This document shows, in pieces, positions 25,733 to 34,220 of a stretch of DNA of 64,000 bases. Made by a program: the position numbers and the translations under genes. Position 1 is the stretch's first letter; each line of letters opens with the position of its first letter. The stretch covers positions 1 through 64,000 of the forward strand of contig JAFLCU010000011.1 of the NCBI GenBank assembly GCA_017303355.1, written 5' to 3'. The stretch is from Caulobacterales bacterium. GTDB lineage: Bacteria; Pseudomonadota; Alphaproteobacteria; Caulobacterales; Aquidulcibacteraceae. The notes beneath the pieces were generated by a model that did no database searches, was not told where the DNA came from, and saw only the letters and a list, made by a program, of their open reading frames with translations.

Positions 25733-26370
25733 GTGAGAAGCTGACGCCCGCATACGTGATGTCGCTGACGCCGGTGCTGCCGGTGGTGACGATCGAGGAT
25801 GTCGGCCACGCCGAACCGCTTGCGCGCGTGCTACTGGCCAGCGGCATCAACACGATCGAGATCACGCTGCGCACGCCAGCGGCTCTCGGCGCCATTCGCG
25901 CTATCGCCGACGCCGCGCCGGAGATGATCGTCGGCGCCGGCACTATCCTCACCGAGGATGACCTCAAAGCCGCGATCGATGCGGGCGCGCGCTATGCGCT
26001 CTCGCCGGGCGGCACCAAGAAGGTGATGAAGGCGGCGGAGAACGCGTCGATCCCGTTCATTCCGGGCGTCGCCACCGCCAGCGAAATTATGCGCGGCCTT
26101 GAGCTCGGCTACACGCATTTCAAGTTTTTCCCCGCCGAACAACTCGGCGGCGCAAGCGCCGTCAAAGCCATCGGCGCGCCGTTGCCGAAAGCGCGCTTCT
26201 GTCCCACGGGCTCGATCACGCTCGAAAAAGCGCCCGCCTATCTCGCGCTCGACAATGTGCTCTGTGTCGGCGGCTCCTGGATCGCGCCGAACGATAAGAT
26301 CAAGGCGGGCGATTGGGCCGCGATCGAAGACGCGGCGAAGAAGGCCGTGGCGCTAAAGCCGGTCACGTAG
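25729..26370 (+). CDS. kdgA: KDPG aldolase (2-dehydro-3-deoxy-phosphogluconate aldolase)
   Basis: A 213-aa class I aldolase splitting KDPG into pyruvate and glyceraldehyde 3-phosphate. Glu44 (IEITLRTP) and the Schiff-base Lys132 (HFKFFPAE) are in place, as are the phosphate-binding CPTGSI and GGSWIAP loops. It completes the uronate pathway and can also serve the Entner-Doudoroff pathway, whose zwf and edd lie 4 kb away. It could equally be named eda. The last 18 bp overlap, tail to tail, the end of puuB on the other strand. Confidence 0.95.
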   Translation: MSEKLTPAYVMSLTPVLPVVTIEDVGHAEPLARVLLASGINTIEITLRTPAALGAIRAIADAAPEMIVGAGTILTEDDLKAAIDAGARYALSPGGTKKVMKAAENASIPFIPGVATASEIMRGLELGYTHFKFFPAEQLGGASAVKAIGAPLPKARFCPTGSITLEKAPAYLALDNVLCVGGSWIAPNDKIKAGDWAAIEDAAKKAVALKPVT

Positions 26371-27636
26371 CGCGTACCAGAGCATGCCCAGCACATAGAG
26401 CGGCGAGCGCAACGCCGCTCCGCCTGGAAACTCCGGCGGCGCGAGACTCGCGAGCAGATCAAAGCGTTCGGCCGTGCCCGCCATCGCTTCGGCGAGCACT
26501 TTACCCGTCAGCGCCGGCAACAAAACGCCAAGCCCTGAATAGCCGTGCGCGAAGAAGAGATCGCCAGTGCGCCCGATGTGCGGCAGCCGCGACATCGTGA
26601 CTGAAACCAACCCGCCCCACGCATAGTCGATGCGCATGAGCTCCAATTGCGGAAACACTTTGAGCATGTGCCCGCGCGCGAACGCAGCCATGTCGGCCGG
26701 CGGCTCCGGCGTGTAACGCTCACCGCCGCCGAAGATGAGGCGATTGTCCGCGCTTATCCGGAAATAATTCACCACGAAACGGCTGTCGCTCACCGCCAGA
26801 TCATCCGCGATCAATTCACGCGCATTCGCCAGCGGCTCCGTCGCCACCAAATAATTCGCCACCGGCATGATGCGCTTGGCGACGCGCGGCTCCAGATCGC
26901 CAAGCAACGCATCGCACGCAAGCACGCCATAACGCGCGCGCACGACGCCCAAGGCCGTGCGTGCGACAACGCCATTCGTCGTCTCTAGCGCCACGACACG
27001 CGAGTCTTCGTGCAGTACGACGCCAGCGCCACGCGCCGCCTCCGCCAAGCCCAGCGCGTAATTCAGCGGATGCACATGCCCGCCACACTCATCGAGAAAA
27101 CCGCCATGAAAGGCCGGCGCATTGAGCTTTGCGCGCGCTTCGTCTGCGCTCAGCACACGCGCGTTCGGATAATCCATCACGCGCGCCAGCACATCGGCTT
27201 CTTCGCGCATCCAGCTCAAGTCAGCCGGCTTCGCCGCGACCGTCAGATGTCCGTTCACGCGCAGATCACAGGCGATGTTATGCTTGGTGATGCGCTCGAC
27301 GCTGAGATTGCGCGCCTCCATCGCCATGTCGAACAGCGTGCGCGCCTTCGCTTCGCCATAGCGCGCGACGAGATCGGTCGCGCTCTTGCGCCAACCGGGA
27401 ATCATCTGCCCGCCATTGCGGCCCGAGGCGCCCCAGCCAATACGCCCCGCTTCCAACAGGATCACGGAAAAGCCGCGCTCGACCACATTCAGCGCCGCGT
27501 GCAATCCGGTAAAGCCGCCGCCGATGACAACCACATCGGCCCGCGCTTCGCCCTCAAGCTTCGGCGCCGACGCGAACGGATTGGCGGTCGCCGCGTAGTA
27601 CGACCGCTCCATGCCGAGGCCGGAATTGAAGCTCAC
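26353..27636 (-). CDS. puuB: FAD-dependent amine oxidase, gamma-glutamylputrescine oxidase-like
   Basis: A 427-aa D-amino-acid-oxidase-fold flavoprotein. The FAD-binding VVVIGGGFTGLHAAL is at about residues 34-48, GRIGWGASGRNGGQMIPG follows, and HGYSGLGVLLPALTGKVLAEAM lies near the C-terminus; these match PuuB-type oxidases. It would oxidise gamma-glutamylputrescine to gamma-glutamyl-aminobutyraldehyde. It starts 1 nt after the stop of puuA1, which would make its substrate, so the two form an operon. Its 3' end overlaps kdgA by 18 bp in antisense. Confidence 0.9.
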   Translation of the reverse strand: MSFNSGLGMERSYYAATANPFASAPKLEGEARADVVVIGGGFTGLHAALNVVERGFSVILLEAGRIGWGASGRNGGQMIPGWRKSATDLVARYGEAKARTLFDMAMEARNLSVERITKHNIACDLRVNGHLTVAAKPADLSWMREEADVLARVMDYPNARVLSADEARAKLNAPAFHGGFLDECGGHVHPLNYALGLAEAARGAGVVLHEDSRVVALETTNGVVARTALGVVRARYGVLACDALLGDLEPRVAKRIMPVANYLVATEPLANARELIADDLAVSDSRFVVNYFRISADNRLIFGGGERYTPEPPADMAAFARGHMLKVFPQLELMRIDYAWGGLVSVTMSRLPHIGRTGDLFFAHGYSGLGVLLPALTGKVLAEAMAGTAERFDLLASLAPPEFPGGAALRSPLYVLGMLWYALRDRL

Positions 27637-27637
27637 G

Positions 27638-29002
27638 TCAGACCTTGAGCAGCAAGTGGTCGCGCTCCCAGGAGGAGATCACGCCTTCAAAATTGCTGAG
27701 TTCGTGCGTCTTGATCATCTGGAACGCCGTGCAGAAATGCTCGCCGAGCAATTCGATCACGGGCTGACACGTCTTGAAGCGATCAAGCCCTTCGCTCAGC
27801 GTGCGCGGCAAGGTGCGCGCCCATTTGTACGCGCTACCCTGCACCATTTCGTTCGGCGCGATCTTGTCGCGAATGCCGATATAGCCGCACACCAGCACCG
27901 CCGCGATCGCGAGATAGGGGTTTGCGTCCGCGCCCGGCAGGCGATTTTCGATACGGCGATTTTCGGGGCGCGAGATCGGCACCCGCAGACCGCACGAGCG
28001 ATTGTCGTAACCCCATTGCAGATTGATCGGCGCGGAAAAGTCCGGCCGCATGCGGCGGAACGAGTTTACGTTCGGCGCAAACAGCGGCGTGACGTCGCCC
28101 AGATATTTCTGCAGGCCGCCGACAAAGTGCCGGAACAGCTCCGTGTTGCCATCGCTTGCGTCGTTCTTGTCGACGCCAAAGAGGTTGCCGCCATTCTTCG
28201 CATCAACCACGGAGACGTGCAGGTGCATCGCCGAGCCCGGCTGGTTTTCCATGGGCTTGGCCATGAACGTGGCATAGACGCCATGCTTCAACGCGACTTG
28301 GCGCACGATGCGCTTGAACACCAGCACTTGATCCGACACGTGCACCGGATCGCCGTGATTGAAATTAATCTCAAGTTGCGCGGTGCCGCTTTCGTGAATC
28401 ATGGTGTCGAGGTGCAGCGACGCGGCTTCCGCGTGCTCATAGATGGTTTCGATCAGATCCTCGTATTCGGTGATCGCTTCGAGGCCATAGGGCTGCGGCG
28501 ATGTTTCCGAACGGCCGGAGCGGCCCGCCGGCGGCATCAGCGGCAAATCCGGATCGGTGTTCACCTGCGTGAGATAGAATTCGAGTTCGGGCGCGACGAC
28601 GGGCTTGAGGCCGGCTTTCTCGTAGAGCTCGACCACGCGCTTCAACACATAACGTGGCGCGATGTCATAAGGCTCGCCGCTGGTGTGATAGGCGTCCGCA
28701 AACACGAAGGCTGTCGGTGTTTTGTAACCGGGCGCGACACACATCGTGTCCAGATCGGGCCGCAGCACCACGTCGGGGTCCTGCATCGACAGCGCTTCGT
28801 CCGCGTCATCCGCGTATTCGCCGGTGACGGTCAGCAGATAGATGCTGGAGGGAATGCGCAGCGAGCCATCGCGCTCGCTCTGCAGGAATTTCTGCGCGGG
28901 AAAAACCTTGCCGCGCACGACGCTGTTCAGGTCCGGCACGAGGCACTCGACCTCGGCGATACCGCGTTCCTTGATCCAGCTTGCGAATTTATTGTCGCTC
29001 AT
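27638..29002 (-). CDS. puuA: Glutamine synthetase-family gamma-glutamylputrescine synthetase (PuuA-type), copy 1
   Basis: A 454-aa glutamine-synthetase-fold enzyme that ligates glutamate to putrescine (or another amine) with ATP. Metal and ATP motifs include VVAPELEFYL, GSAMHLHVSVVD, APNVNSFRR and ENRRIENRLPGADANPYL. The ATG at 29002 is preferred; an in-frame GTG two codons upstream is possible. puuB follows directly. A second paralogue lies at 36330-37703 in the transporter-linked cluster. This copy has the longer RSGRSETSPQPYG insertion. A direct-repeat-containing region lies upstream, shared with the divergent GntR-family gene. Confidence 0.92.
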   Translation of the reverse strand: MSDNKFASWIKERGIAEVECLVPDLNSVVRGKVFPAQKFLQSERDGSLRIPSSIYLLTVTGEYADDADEALSMQDPDVVLRPDLDTMCVAPGYKTPTAFVFADAYHTSGEPYDIAPRYVLKRVVELYEKAGLKPVVAPELEFYLTQVNTDPDLPLMPPAGRSGRSETSPQPYGLEAITEYEDLIETIYEHAEAASLHLDTMIHESGTAQLEINFNHGDPVHVSDQVLVFKRIVRQVALKHGVYATFMAKPMENQPGSAMHLHVSVVDAKNGGNLFGVDKNDASDGNTELFRHFVGGLQKYLGDVTPLFAPNVNSFRRMRPDFSAPINLQWGYDNRSCGLRVPISRPENRRIENRLPGADANPYLAIAAVLVCGYIGIRDKIAPNEMVQGSAYKWARTLPRTLSEGLDRFKTCQPVIELLGEHFCTAFQMIKTHELSNFEGVISSWERDHLLLKV

Positions 29003-29297
29003 ATGCACACCATTTGGTCAGGCGCATACGCACGCGGCGCCGGTATGGCGCGCGAAACCGCACATGAATTTCTTTCAAACGAGCGCGGCGAAAGTCGAAG
29101 CGTGCAGCCGATGAAGGCCGCTCGCAGGCCACGCCCATCCGCCTTCCGATGAAGGCCGCGGGAGCGCATAAGTCACCTGATGTCTCAGTATGCTGGGGCC
29201 AACATTGGCAAGTCAAGCTTAGGCGCGATGCAGTTGAGCGCCCCTCGCCTGTCGTTTTCCCGTGCTTTTCAAGGCTTGGCGCTGTTAAGCTTTAACG
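29003..29297. promoter_or_regulatory. Divergent control region of puuA1 and the GntR regulator
   Basis: About 295 bp without a gene. CCGATGAAGGCCGC occurs twice as a direct repeat (29108-29121 and 29146-29159, 38 bp apart). The palindrome GTTAA-GCT-TTAAC (29284-29296) ends 1 bp before the regulator start codon. Either could bind the FCD-type regulator; the second suits autorepression. Confidence 0.45.
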
Positions 29298-29975
29298 ATG
29301 GAACAGCCAAGCGCCGACGGCGAGGAAGGCCTCAACACCGCGATTTACGCTGAATTGCGCCAGCGCCTGGTGACCGGCCGCATGGCGCCGGGGCACGAAC
29401 TCTCGACCCGCGGCATCGCCGCCGAATTGGGCGTGAGCCAAACGCCGGTGCGCGATGCGCTTTCGCGCTTGGCGGCGGAAGGCGCTGTTTCGATCCGCTC
29501 AAAGCGCCGCGTGCGCGTGCCGCCGATGACGCCGGAGCGCTTCGAGGATTTGCTGCGTTGCCGGCTTTTGCTTGAACCTGAAGCGGCGACACTGGCGCTG
29601 CCGCATCTCGATGACGCGCACATCGCGCGGCTACGCGAAATCGACGCCGCGCTGGATCGCGCCATCGCCAATGGCGACACAGACGCTTACATGCAGAGCA
29701 ATCACGATTTTCACTTCACGCTCTATCGCGCGCAGAGCCGTCGCACTCTGGTGCAGCTGATCGAAACGCTTTGGCTGCAGTTCGGCCCGTTTATGCGCGT
29801 GGTGCATGGGCGCGTAAGCGGCGCACACCTGAACGATAGCCACCAGGCCGCCATTCGCGCGATCGAAGCGCGCGACGCGAATGCGTTACGCGCCGCCATC
29901 AGCGCTGATATCACGGACGGCATGGGCTTGATTGGGCGCAACGGCTTGGCCGCCGATCGCGCCGCGACGCCCTAG
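29298..29975 (+). CDS. GntR-family regulator with FCD domain
   Basis: A 225-aa FadR-subfamily regulator. The winged helix-turn-helix is at about 10-75 (ISTRGIAAELGVSQTPVRDALSRL pattern), followed by an all-helical FCD ligand-binding domain with the metal-binding Asp/His positions (NHDFHFTLYRAQ; HLNDSHQAAIRAIEARD). It sits between two polyamine operons and is likely their regulator, with an amine or acid intermediate as ligand. No Shine-Dalgarno sequence is seen; the start directly follows a palindrome. Its last 4 bp overlap the end of spuC on the other strand. Confidence 0.9.
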   Translation: MEQPSADGEEGLNTAIYAELRQRLVTGRMAPGHELSTRGIAAELGVSQTPVRDALSRLAAEGAVSIRSKRRVRVPPMTPERFEDLLRCRLLLEPEAATLALPHLDDAHIARLREIDAALDRAIANGDTDAYMQSNHDFHFTLYRAQSRRTLVQLIETLWLQFGPFMRVVHGRVSGAHLNDSHQAAIRAIEARDANALRAAISADITDGMGLIGRNGLAADRAATP

Positions 29976-31360
29976 TCCGGCCTCAGCGCACGCAATTGCG
30001 GCTCGACCTCCCGCAGGGAACGGCCGATGATGTCGATCATGCGATCGATTTCGGCCTTCGAGATGATCAGCGGCGGGCACATCACGATCGAGTCGCGGAT
30101 ACCGCGCACCATCAGCCCGTTGCGGATGCAGGCGTCGCGCACGATCGGGCCGGCTTTGCCTTCCTTGCCGGTGAAGCGCTTGTTGGTGCCTTTTTCGGCG
30201 ACGACCTCAACAGCGCCGATCAGGCCAAGCGAGCGTGTCTGCCCAACAAGCGGATCGCTATCGAGACGCTTCAAAGCCTCCGCGTAATACGGCCCGATAT
30301 CGGTGCGTACGCGCTCGACAAGCCCCTCGCGCTCGATGATCTCGAGATTTTTTAGCGCGACAGCCGCGGCGACCGGGTGGCCAGAATACGTGTAACCGTG
30401 AACGAATTCGCCGCCCTTCTCGCGCAGCACCTCAACGATCTTATGCGACACGCCGACGGCGGAGATCGGCAGATAGCCGGACGACAAGCCCTTCGCCATC
30501 GGCACGAGATCGGGCTTCACACCGAAATGCTGGAAGCCGAACCACTGGCCGAGACGGCCAAAGCCGGTAATGACCTCGTCGACGACCAGCAGGATGCCGT
30601 ACTTGCGGCAGATCGCTTCCACGCGCTGCCAATAGCCCTTCGGCGGAATGATCACGCCGCCGGCGCCTTGCACCACCTCGCCGATAAAGGCGGCGACGTT
30701 TTCGGGGCCGACCTTCAGAATGCGATCTTCGATTTCCTGCGCTGCGCGCGCGGCGAAGGCTTCTTCATCTTCACCGAAGCCTTCGTTGAAGGCGTAAGGC
30801 TGCATCACGTGCTCAACGCCCGGAATGGGCAGACCGCCAATCGGATGCATGTGCTTCATGCCGCCGAGGCTGGCGCCAGCCATGGTCGAACCGTGATATG
30901 CATTCCAGCGACTGATGAAGATTTGACGCTGCGGCTGGCCGGACACGTTCCAGTAGTGACGCACCATGCGCATCACCGTGTCGTTGGCTTCGGAGCCCGA
31001 TGAATTGAAGAAGACGTGTTGCAGATCGCCGCCCAGCAAGCTCGCGAGCTTGGTGGCGAGCAACACGGTGGGAGGCGTCGCTGTCTTGAAGAACGTGTTG
31101 TAAAATGGCAGCTCCTGCATCTGCTCGGCCGCCGTGCGCACCAATTCCTCGCGGCCATAGCCGACATTCACGCACCAAAGGCCCGCCATGCCGTCCAAGA
31201 TAGCGTTGCCCTCGCCGTCATAGATCGTACAACCCTCGGCGCGCGTGATGATGCGGCTGCCACCGAGCGCGACAAGCTCTCCGTAATTGGCCTGCGCGGG
31301 CAAATGATGCTCGATGTCCAGCTTGCGCAGTTCGGGGATGTTGTAATTGCGGGCGACCAT
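29972..31360 (-). CDS. spuC: Putrescine--pyruvate aminotransferase (class III, SpuC-like)
   Basis: A 462-aa PLP-dependent class III aminotransferase starting MVARNYNIPELRKLDIEHHL. Features are GMAGLWCVNVGYGREEL, FFNSSGSEANDT, WNAYHGSTMAGASLGG, DEVITGFGRLG and the PLP lysine in VPMAKGLSSGYLP. The closest remembered family is SpuC, which transfers the amino group of putrescine to pyruvate and gives a second route beside the glutamylated pathway. It is the last gene of the minus-strand cluster, 32 bp after puuD. Confidence 0.92.
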   Translation of the reverse strand: MVARNYNIPELRKLDIEHHLPAQANYGELVALGGSRIITRAEGCTIYDGEGNAILDGMAGLWCVNVGYGREELVRTAAEQMQELPFYNTFFKTATPPTVLLATKLASLLGGDLQHVFFNSSGSEANDTVMRMVRHYWNVSGQPQRQIFISRWNAYHGSTMAGASLGGMKHMHPIGGLPIPGVEHVMQPYAFNEGFGEDEEAFAARAAQEIEDRILKVGPENVAAFIGEVVQGAGGVIIPPKGYWQRVEAICRKYGILLVVDEVITGFGRLGQWFGFQHFGVKPDLVPMAKGLSSGYLPISAVGVSHKIVEVLREKGGEFVHGYTYSGHPVAAAVALKNLEIIEREGLVERVRTDIGPYYAEALKRLDSDPLVGQTRSLGLIGAVEVVAEKGTNKRFTGKEGKAGPIVRDACIRNGLMVRGIRDSIVMCPPLIISKAEIDRMIDIIGRSLREVEPQLRALRPD

Positions 31361-31392
31361 GGGATTACCTCGATAGGCTTGTTGTTGGCGCG

Positions 31393-32148
31393 TTAAGCGC
31401 GGAGCTTGTCACCACGCAGGGCGCGGCCGAGCAGCTCGAAAAACACTTGGCTTTGCGGATTTTCGTGCGCTTTCCACTCGGGGTGCCATTGCACCGCGAG
31501 CACCGGCGCGCCGTTAACGTCGGCCGAGATCGCTTCGATGACGCCGTCAGGCGCCGTCGCTTCGACCGTCAAACCTTTGCCGAGTTCCGCAACGCCTTGA
31601 TAGTGAACGCTGACGACATCGATCTCGTCCGTATTGTAAGCGCGCTTGAGCACGCCGCCGTCGCGCAAATTCACGGGGTGAATGTGCTCGAAATATTCAG
31701 CGAAGGTGTGATGGCTGGGCGCGTGGTGCGGAATGAGTTCGGGGTTCTCGGCCATGTCGCGACGAAGCGTGCCGCCGAACGCCACGTTCAATTCCTGGAA
31801 ACCTCGGCAGATGCCGAAGACAGGTTTCCCAAGCTCGATCATGGCTTCAATGAGATGCGACGTCATCTCGTCGCGGCCGGGATCAAATGGCCCCGGTGCA
31901 TCATCAATGATCGCGCCATAGCGTTTGGGATCGAGATTTGACGGCGTGCCTGTCAGCAAGATGCCGTCGAGGCGCGGCGCAACCTCTTTCGCGTTCATCA
32001 GATCAGGCAAAGCCGGCACGAGCAAAGCCGCGGCATCCGCGTATTTGAGCGCGGAGACGAGATAGCGTGTCATCACCGTCTGCGCATCTTGCGACTCGAC
32101 GGAACGATTGCAGGCAATCACGCCAAGAACAGGTCGTGTGGTCGTCAT
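31393..32148 (-). CDS. puuD: Gamma-glutamyl-gamma-aminobutyrate hydrolase (class I amidotransferase fold)
   Basis: A 251-aa peptidase C26 enzyme that frees GABA from gamma-glutamyl-GABA. The nucleophile is Cys114 in VFGICRGFQELNVAFGG and the catalytic histidine is in LAVQWHPEW. Full length. It begins 3 bp after the stop of the polyamine transport ATPase gene, so it belongs to the same transcript. It closes the PuuABCD pathway, all four steps of which are encoded in this region. Confidence 0.93.
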   Translation of the reverse strand: MTTTRPVLGVIACNRSVESQDAQTVMTRYLVSALKYADAAALLVPALPDLMNAKEVAPRLDGILLTGTPSNLDPKRYGAIIDDAPGPFDPGRDEMTSHLIEAMIELGKPVFGICRGFQELNVAFGGTLRRDMAENPELIPHHAPSHHTFAEYFEHIHPVNLRDGGVLKRAYNTDEIDVVSVHYQGVAELGKGLTVEATAPDGVIEAISADVNGAPVLAVQWHPEWKAHENPQSQVFFELLGRALRGDKLRA

Positions 32149-32151
32149 GGC

Positions 32152-33327
32152 TTAGGACAGCAGCACCGCGGGCGAGCACGCATGCCAGGCGAGCCATACC
32201 GGCTCGTCCCAGGTGAAATCTTCTTGATCGTAGCGCGTGAGATTGGAGCGGAACGTCTTCACGCGGCGGCCGCCGTCGAGTTCGACCTCGTAATTGGTCT
32301 CGCTGCCAAGATAGACGATGTCACGGATCACGCCGGGCACGACATTCATGCCTTGGGGCGCATCCTCCATCTTCATCGGCTGCGCGCCATTGACGCGCTT
32401 GTGCATTTCGATCTTCTCCGGCCGCAGCGCCACCCAGACGGTCGAGCCGCGCGCGCCGGTGACGCCGTGATCGAGATAAACGGGTGCTGCAAGCTCGGCG
32501 CAACGCACCTGCGCTTCGTTCTGCTCATCCCGCTCCAGCACGCCTTCGAACATGTTCACGCTGCCCACGAAATCGGCGACAAATCGCGAGTTCGGAAACT
32601 CGTAGAGATCGGCCGGCGTGGCGACTTGCGTGAGTACGCCGCGATTCATCACCGCGCAGCGCGTGGCGATGGCGAGCGCTTCATCCTGGTCGTGCGTGAC
32701 CATAATGAAGGTGATGCCGACCTTTTCCTGCAACGAGGTGAGTTCGGAGCGCATCTGATCGCGCAATTTGGCGTCAAGCGCTGAAAGCGGCTCATCCAGC
32801 AGAAGCACGCGCGGGCGCTTCACCAGCGCACGCGCCAGCGCCACACGCTGACGCTGGCCGCCCGAGAGCTGATCGGGCATGCGCCCGCCGAGGCCGCCGA
32901 GCTTTACGAGTTCGAGCGCCTCTTCGACGCGCGTTTTGACTTCGTCGCCGGGCACGCCATCCATCTTCAGGCCGTAGGCGACGTTGTCCGACACCTTCAT
33001 GTGCGGAAACACGGCGTAGGATTGGAACACCATGTTCACCGGCCGCTTGTTCGGCGGCAGCGGCGCCACATCCTTGCCATCGATCAGCACCCGGCCTTCG
33101 CTGGGCGTTTCGAACCCCGCCAACATGCGCAGCAAGGTCGTCTTGCCGCAGCCGGATGGTCCGAGCAGCGCGAAGAACTCACCTTCGCGAATTTCGAGGT
33201 TCACGTTGTCGACCGCGACCATCTTGCCGAAGCGCTTGGTGACGCCCTCGAACCGGATAATAGCGTTATCCTTGACATGCGGCGTCGGCTTCGGCGCCGG
33301 AGCATTGGAGTGCGCGACATCATTCAT
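32152..33327 (-). CDS. potG: Putrescine/spermidine ABC transporter ATP-binding protein
   Basis: A 391-aa ATPase. The Walker A motif GPSGCGKTT is at about 56-64, the signature LSGGQRQRVALARAL is followed by Walker B LLLDEPLSALDAKLRDQMR, and a C-terminal TOBE domain is present, as in PotA/PotG. It powers import of putrescine or spermidine with the adjacent PotI-, PotH- and PotF-like proteins. An unusual 25-residue N-terminal extension precedes the ATPase fold. It starts 5 bp after the potI stop. Confidence 0.94.
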   Translation of the reverse strand: MNDVAHSNAPAPKPTPHVKDNAIIRFEGVTKRFGKMVAVDNVNLEIREGEFFALLGPSGCGKTTLLRMLAGFETPSEGRVLIDGKDVAPLPPNKRPVNMVFQSYAVFPHMKVSDNVAYGLKMDGVPGDEVKTRVEEALELVKLGGLGGRMPDQLSGGQRQRVALARALVKRPRVLLLDEPLSALDAKLRDQMRSELTSLQEKVGITFIMVTHDQDEALAIATRCAVMNRGVLTQVATPADLYEFPNSRFVADFVGSVNMFEGVLERDEQNEAQVRCAELAAPVYLDHGVTGARGSTVWVALRPEKIEMHKRVNGAQPMKMEDAPQGMNVVPGVIRDIVYLGSETNYEVELDGGRRVKTFRSNLTRYDQEDFTWDEPVWLAWHACSPAVLLS

Positions 33328-33332
33328 GCGCG

Positions 33333-34220
33333 TCAGGCTTTCTTTTCCGTGGCGTCTTTATTTTGCATCTGCAGACCGACCGCCGTCAGGATCACGGTGA
33401 CGACGATCAGGACTGTCGATGCGGCGTTCACCTCGGGCGTCACCGAGAAGCGCAGCATCGAATAGACTTTCACCGGGAAAGTGATGGTGTCCGGCCCGGC
33501 CGTGAAGAATGTGATGACGAAGTCGTCGAGCGACAAGGTGAAGGCCAGCAGCGCGCCAGCGATCAGGCCAGGCTGCATATGCGGCACGAGCACGTCCCAG
33601 AATGTACGCCACTCACTGGCGCCCAAATCCTTGGCCGCCTCCTCAAGCTCGCGATTGAATGAAGCAAGCCGCGCACGCACGACGGTGGCGACAAACGGGA
33701 ACGCGAACGAGATGTGCGCGATGATGATGGCGCCAAGATTGAACGGCCATGCCAATCCTTGCGGCCACGGCATGACGCGAGCGAAGAACACCAGCATCGC
33801 CACACCCATGCAGATTTCCGGCACCACGATCGGCAGCGCCATGCCGCCCTCGACCACGGTTTTGCCGGGAAAACGGAAGCGCCACAGCATGACGGCGGCC
33901 AACGCGCCGAGGACCACCGAAAAGATCGTGCAGAAGAAGGCGATGGTCAGCGAGTTGATGAAGGCCTGAAGCAGGGATTCGTTGTTGAAGGCCTTCACGT
34001 ACCAATCTGTGGTGAAACCCTGCCAGACGATATTGCGGCGGCTGGTGTTGAAGCTGAACACCATCAAGGTGATCAGCGGCAGATAGAGAAACAGCAGCGT
34101 CCCGGCCACGATCGCCTGCAGCGGCCATTGCCGCATATATTCAAGCGGTCCCGGCTTTTCCTTCGGCGCGCGCTTCGCGGGCTTGGGCGCGGGGATCGTG
34201 GTCAAGGCTTCATCGGCCAT
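33333..34220 (-). CDS. potI: Polyamine ABC transporter permease (PotC/PotI type)
   Basis: A 295-aa inner-membrane permease with six predicted spans. The cytoplasmic EAA loop, which contacts the ATPase, is visible as EEAAKDLGASEWRTFWDVLVPHMQPG. An N-terminal charged segment (PAPKPAKRAPKEKPG) precedes the first span. The ATG at 34220 shares a base with the potH stop (TGATG), which supports this start over the longer upstream frame. Its partner permease is PotH-like. Confidence 0.93.
   Translation of the reverse strand: MADEALTTIPAPKPAKRAPKEKPGPLEYMRQWPLQAIVAGTLLFLYLPLITLMVFSFNTSRRNIVWQGFTTDWYVKAFNNESLLQAFINSLTIAFFCTIFSVVLGALAAVMLWRFRFPGKTVVEGGMALPIVVPEICMGVAMLVFFARVMPWPQGLAWPFNLGAIIIAHISFAFPFVATVVRARLASFNRELEEAAKDLGASEWRTFWDVLVPHMQPGLIAGALLAFTLSLDDFVITFFTAGPDTITFPVKVYSMLRFSVTPEVNAASTVLIVVTVILTAVGLQMQNKDATEKKA

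Noticed and set aside
27611..29152. 513-codon plus-strand open frame opposite puuA1
   Set aside because: Antisense shadow of a glutamine-synthetase-family gene; composition not protein-like.
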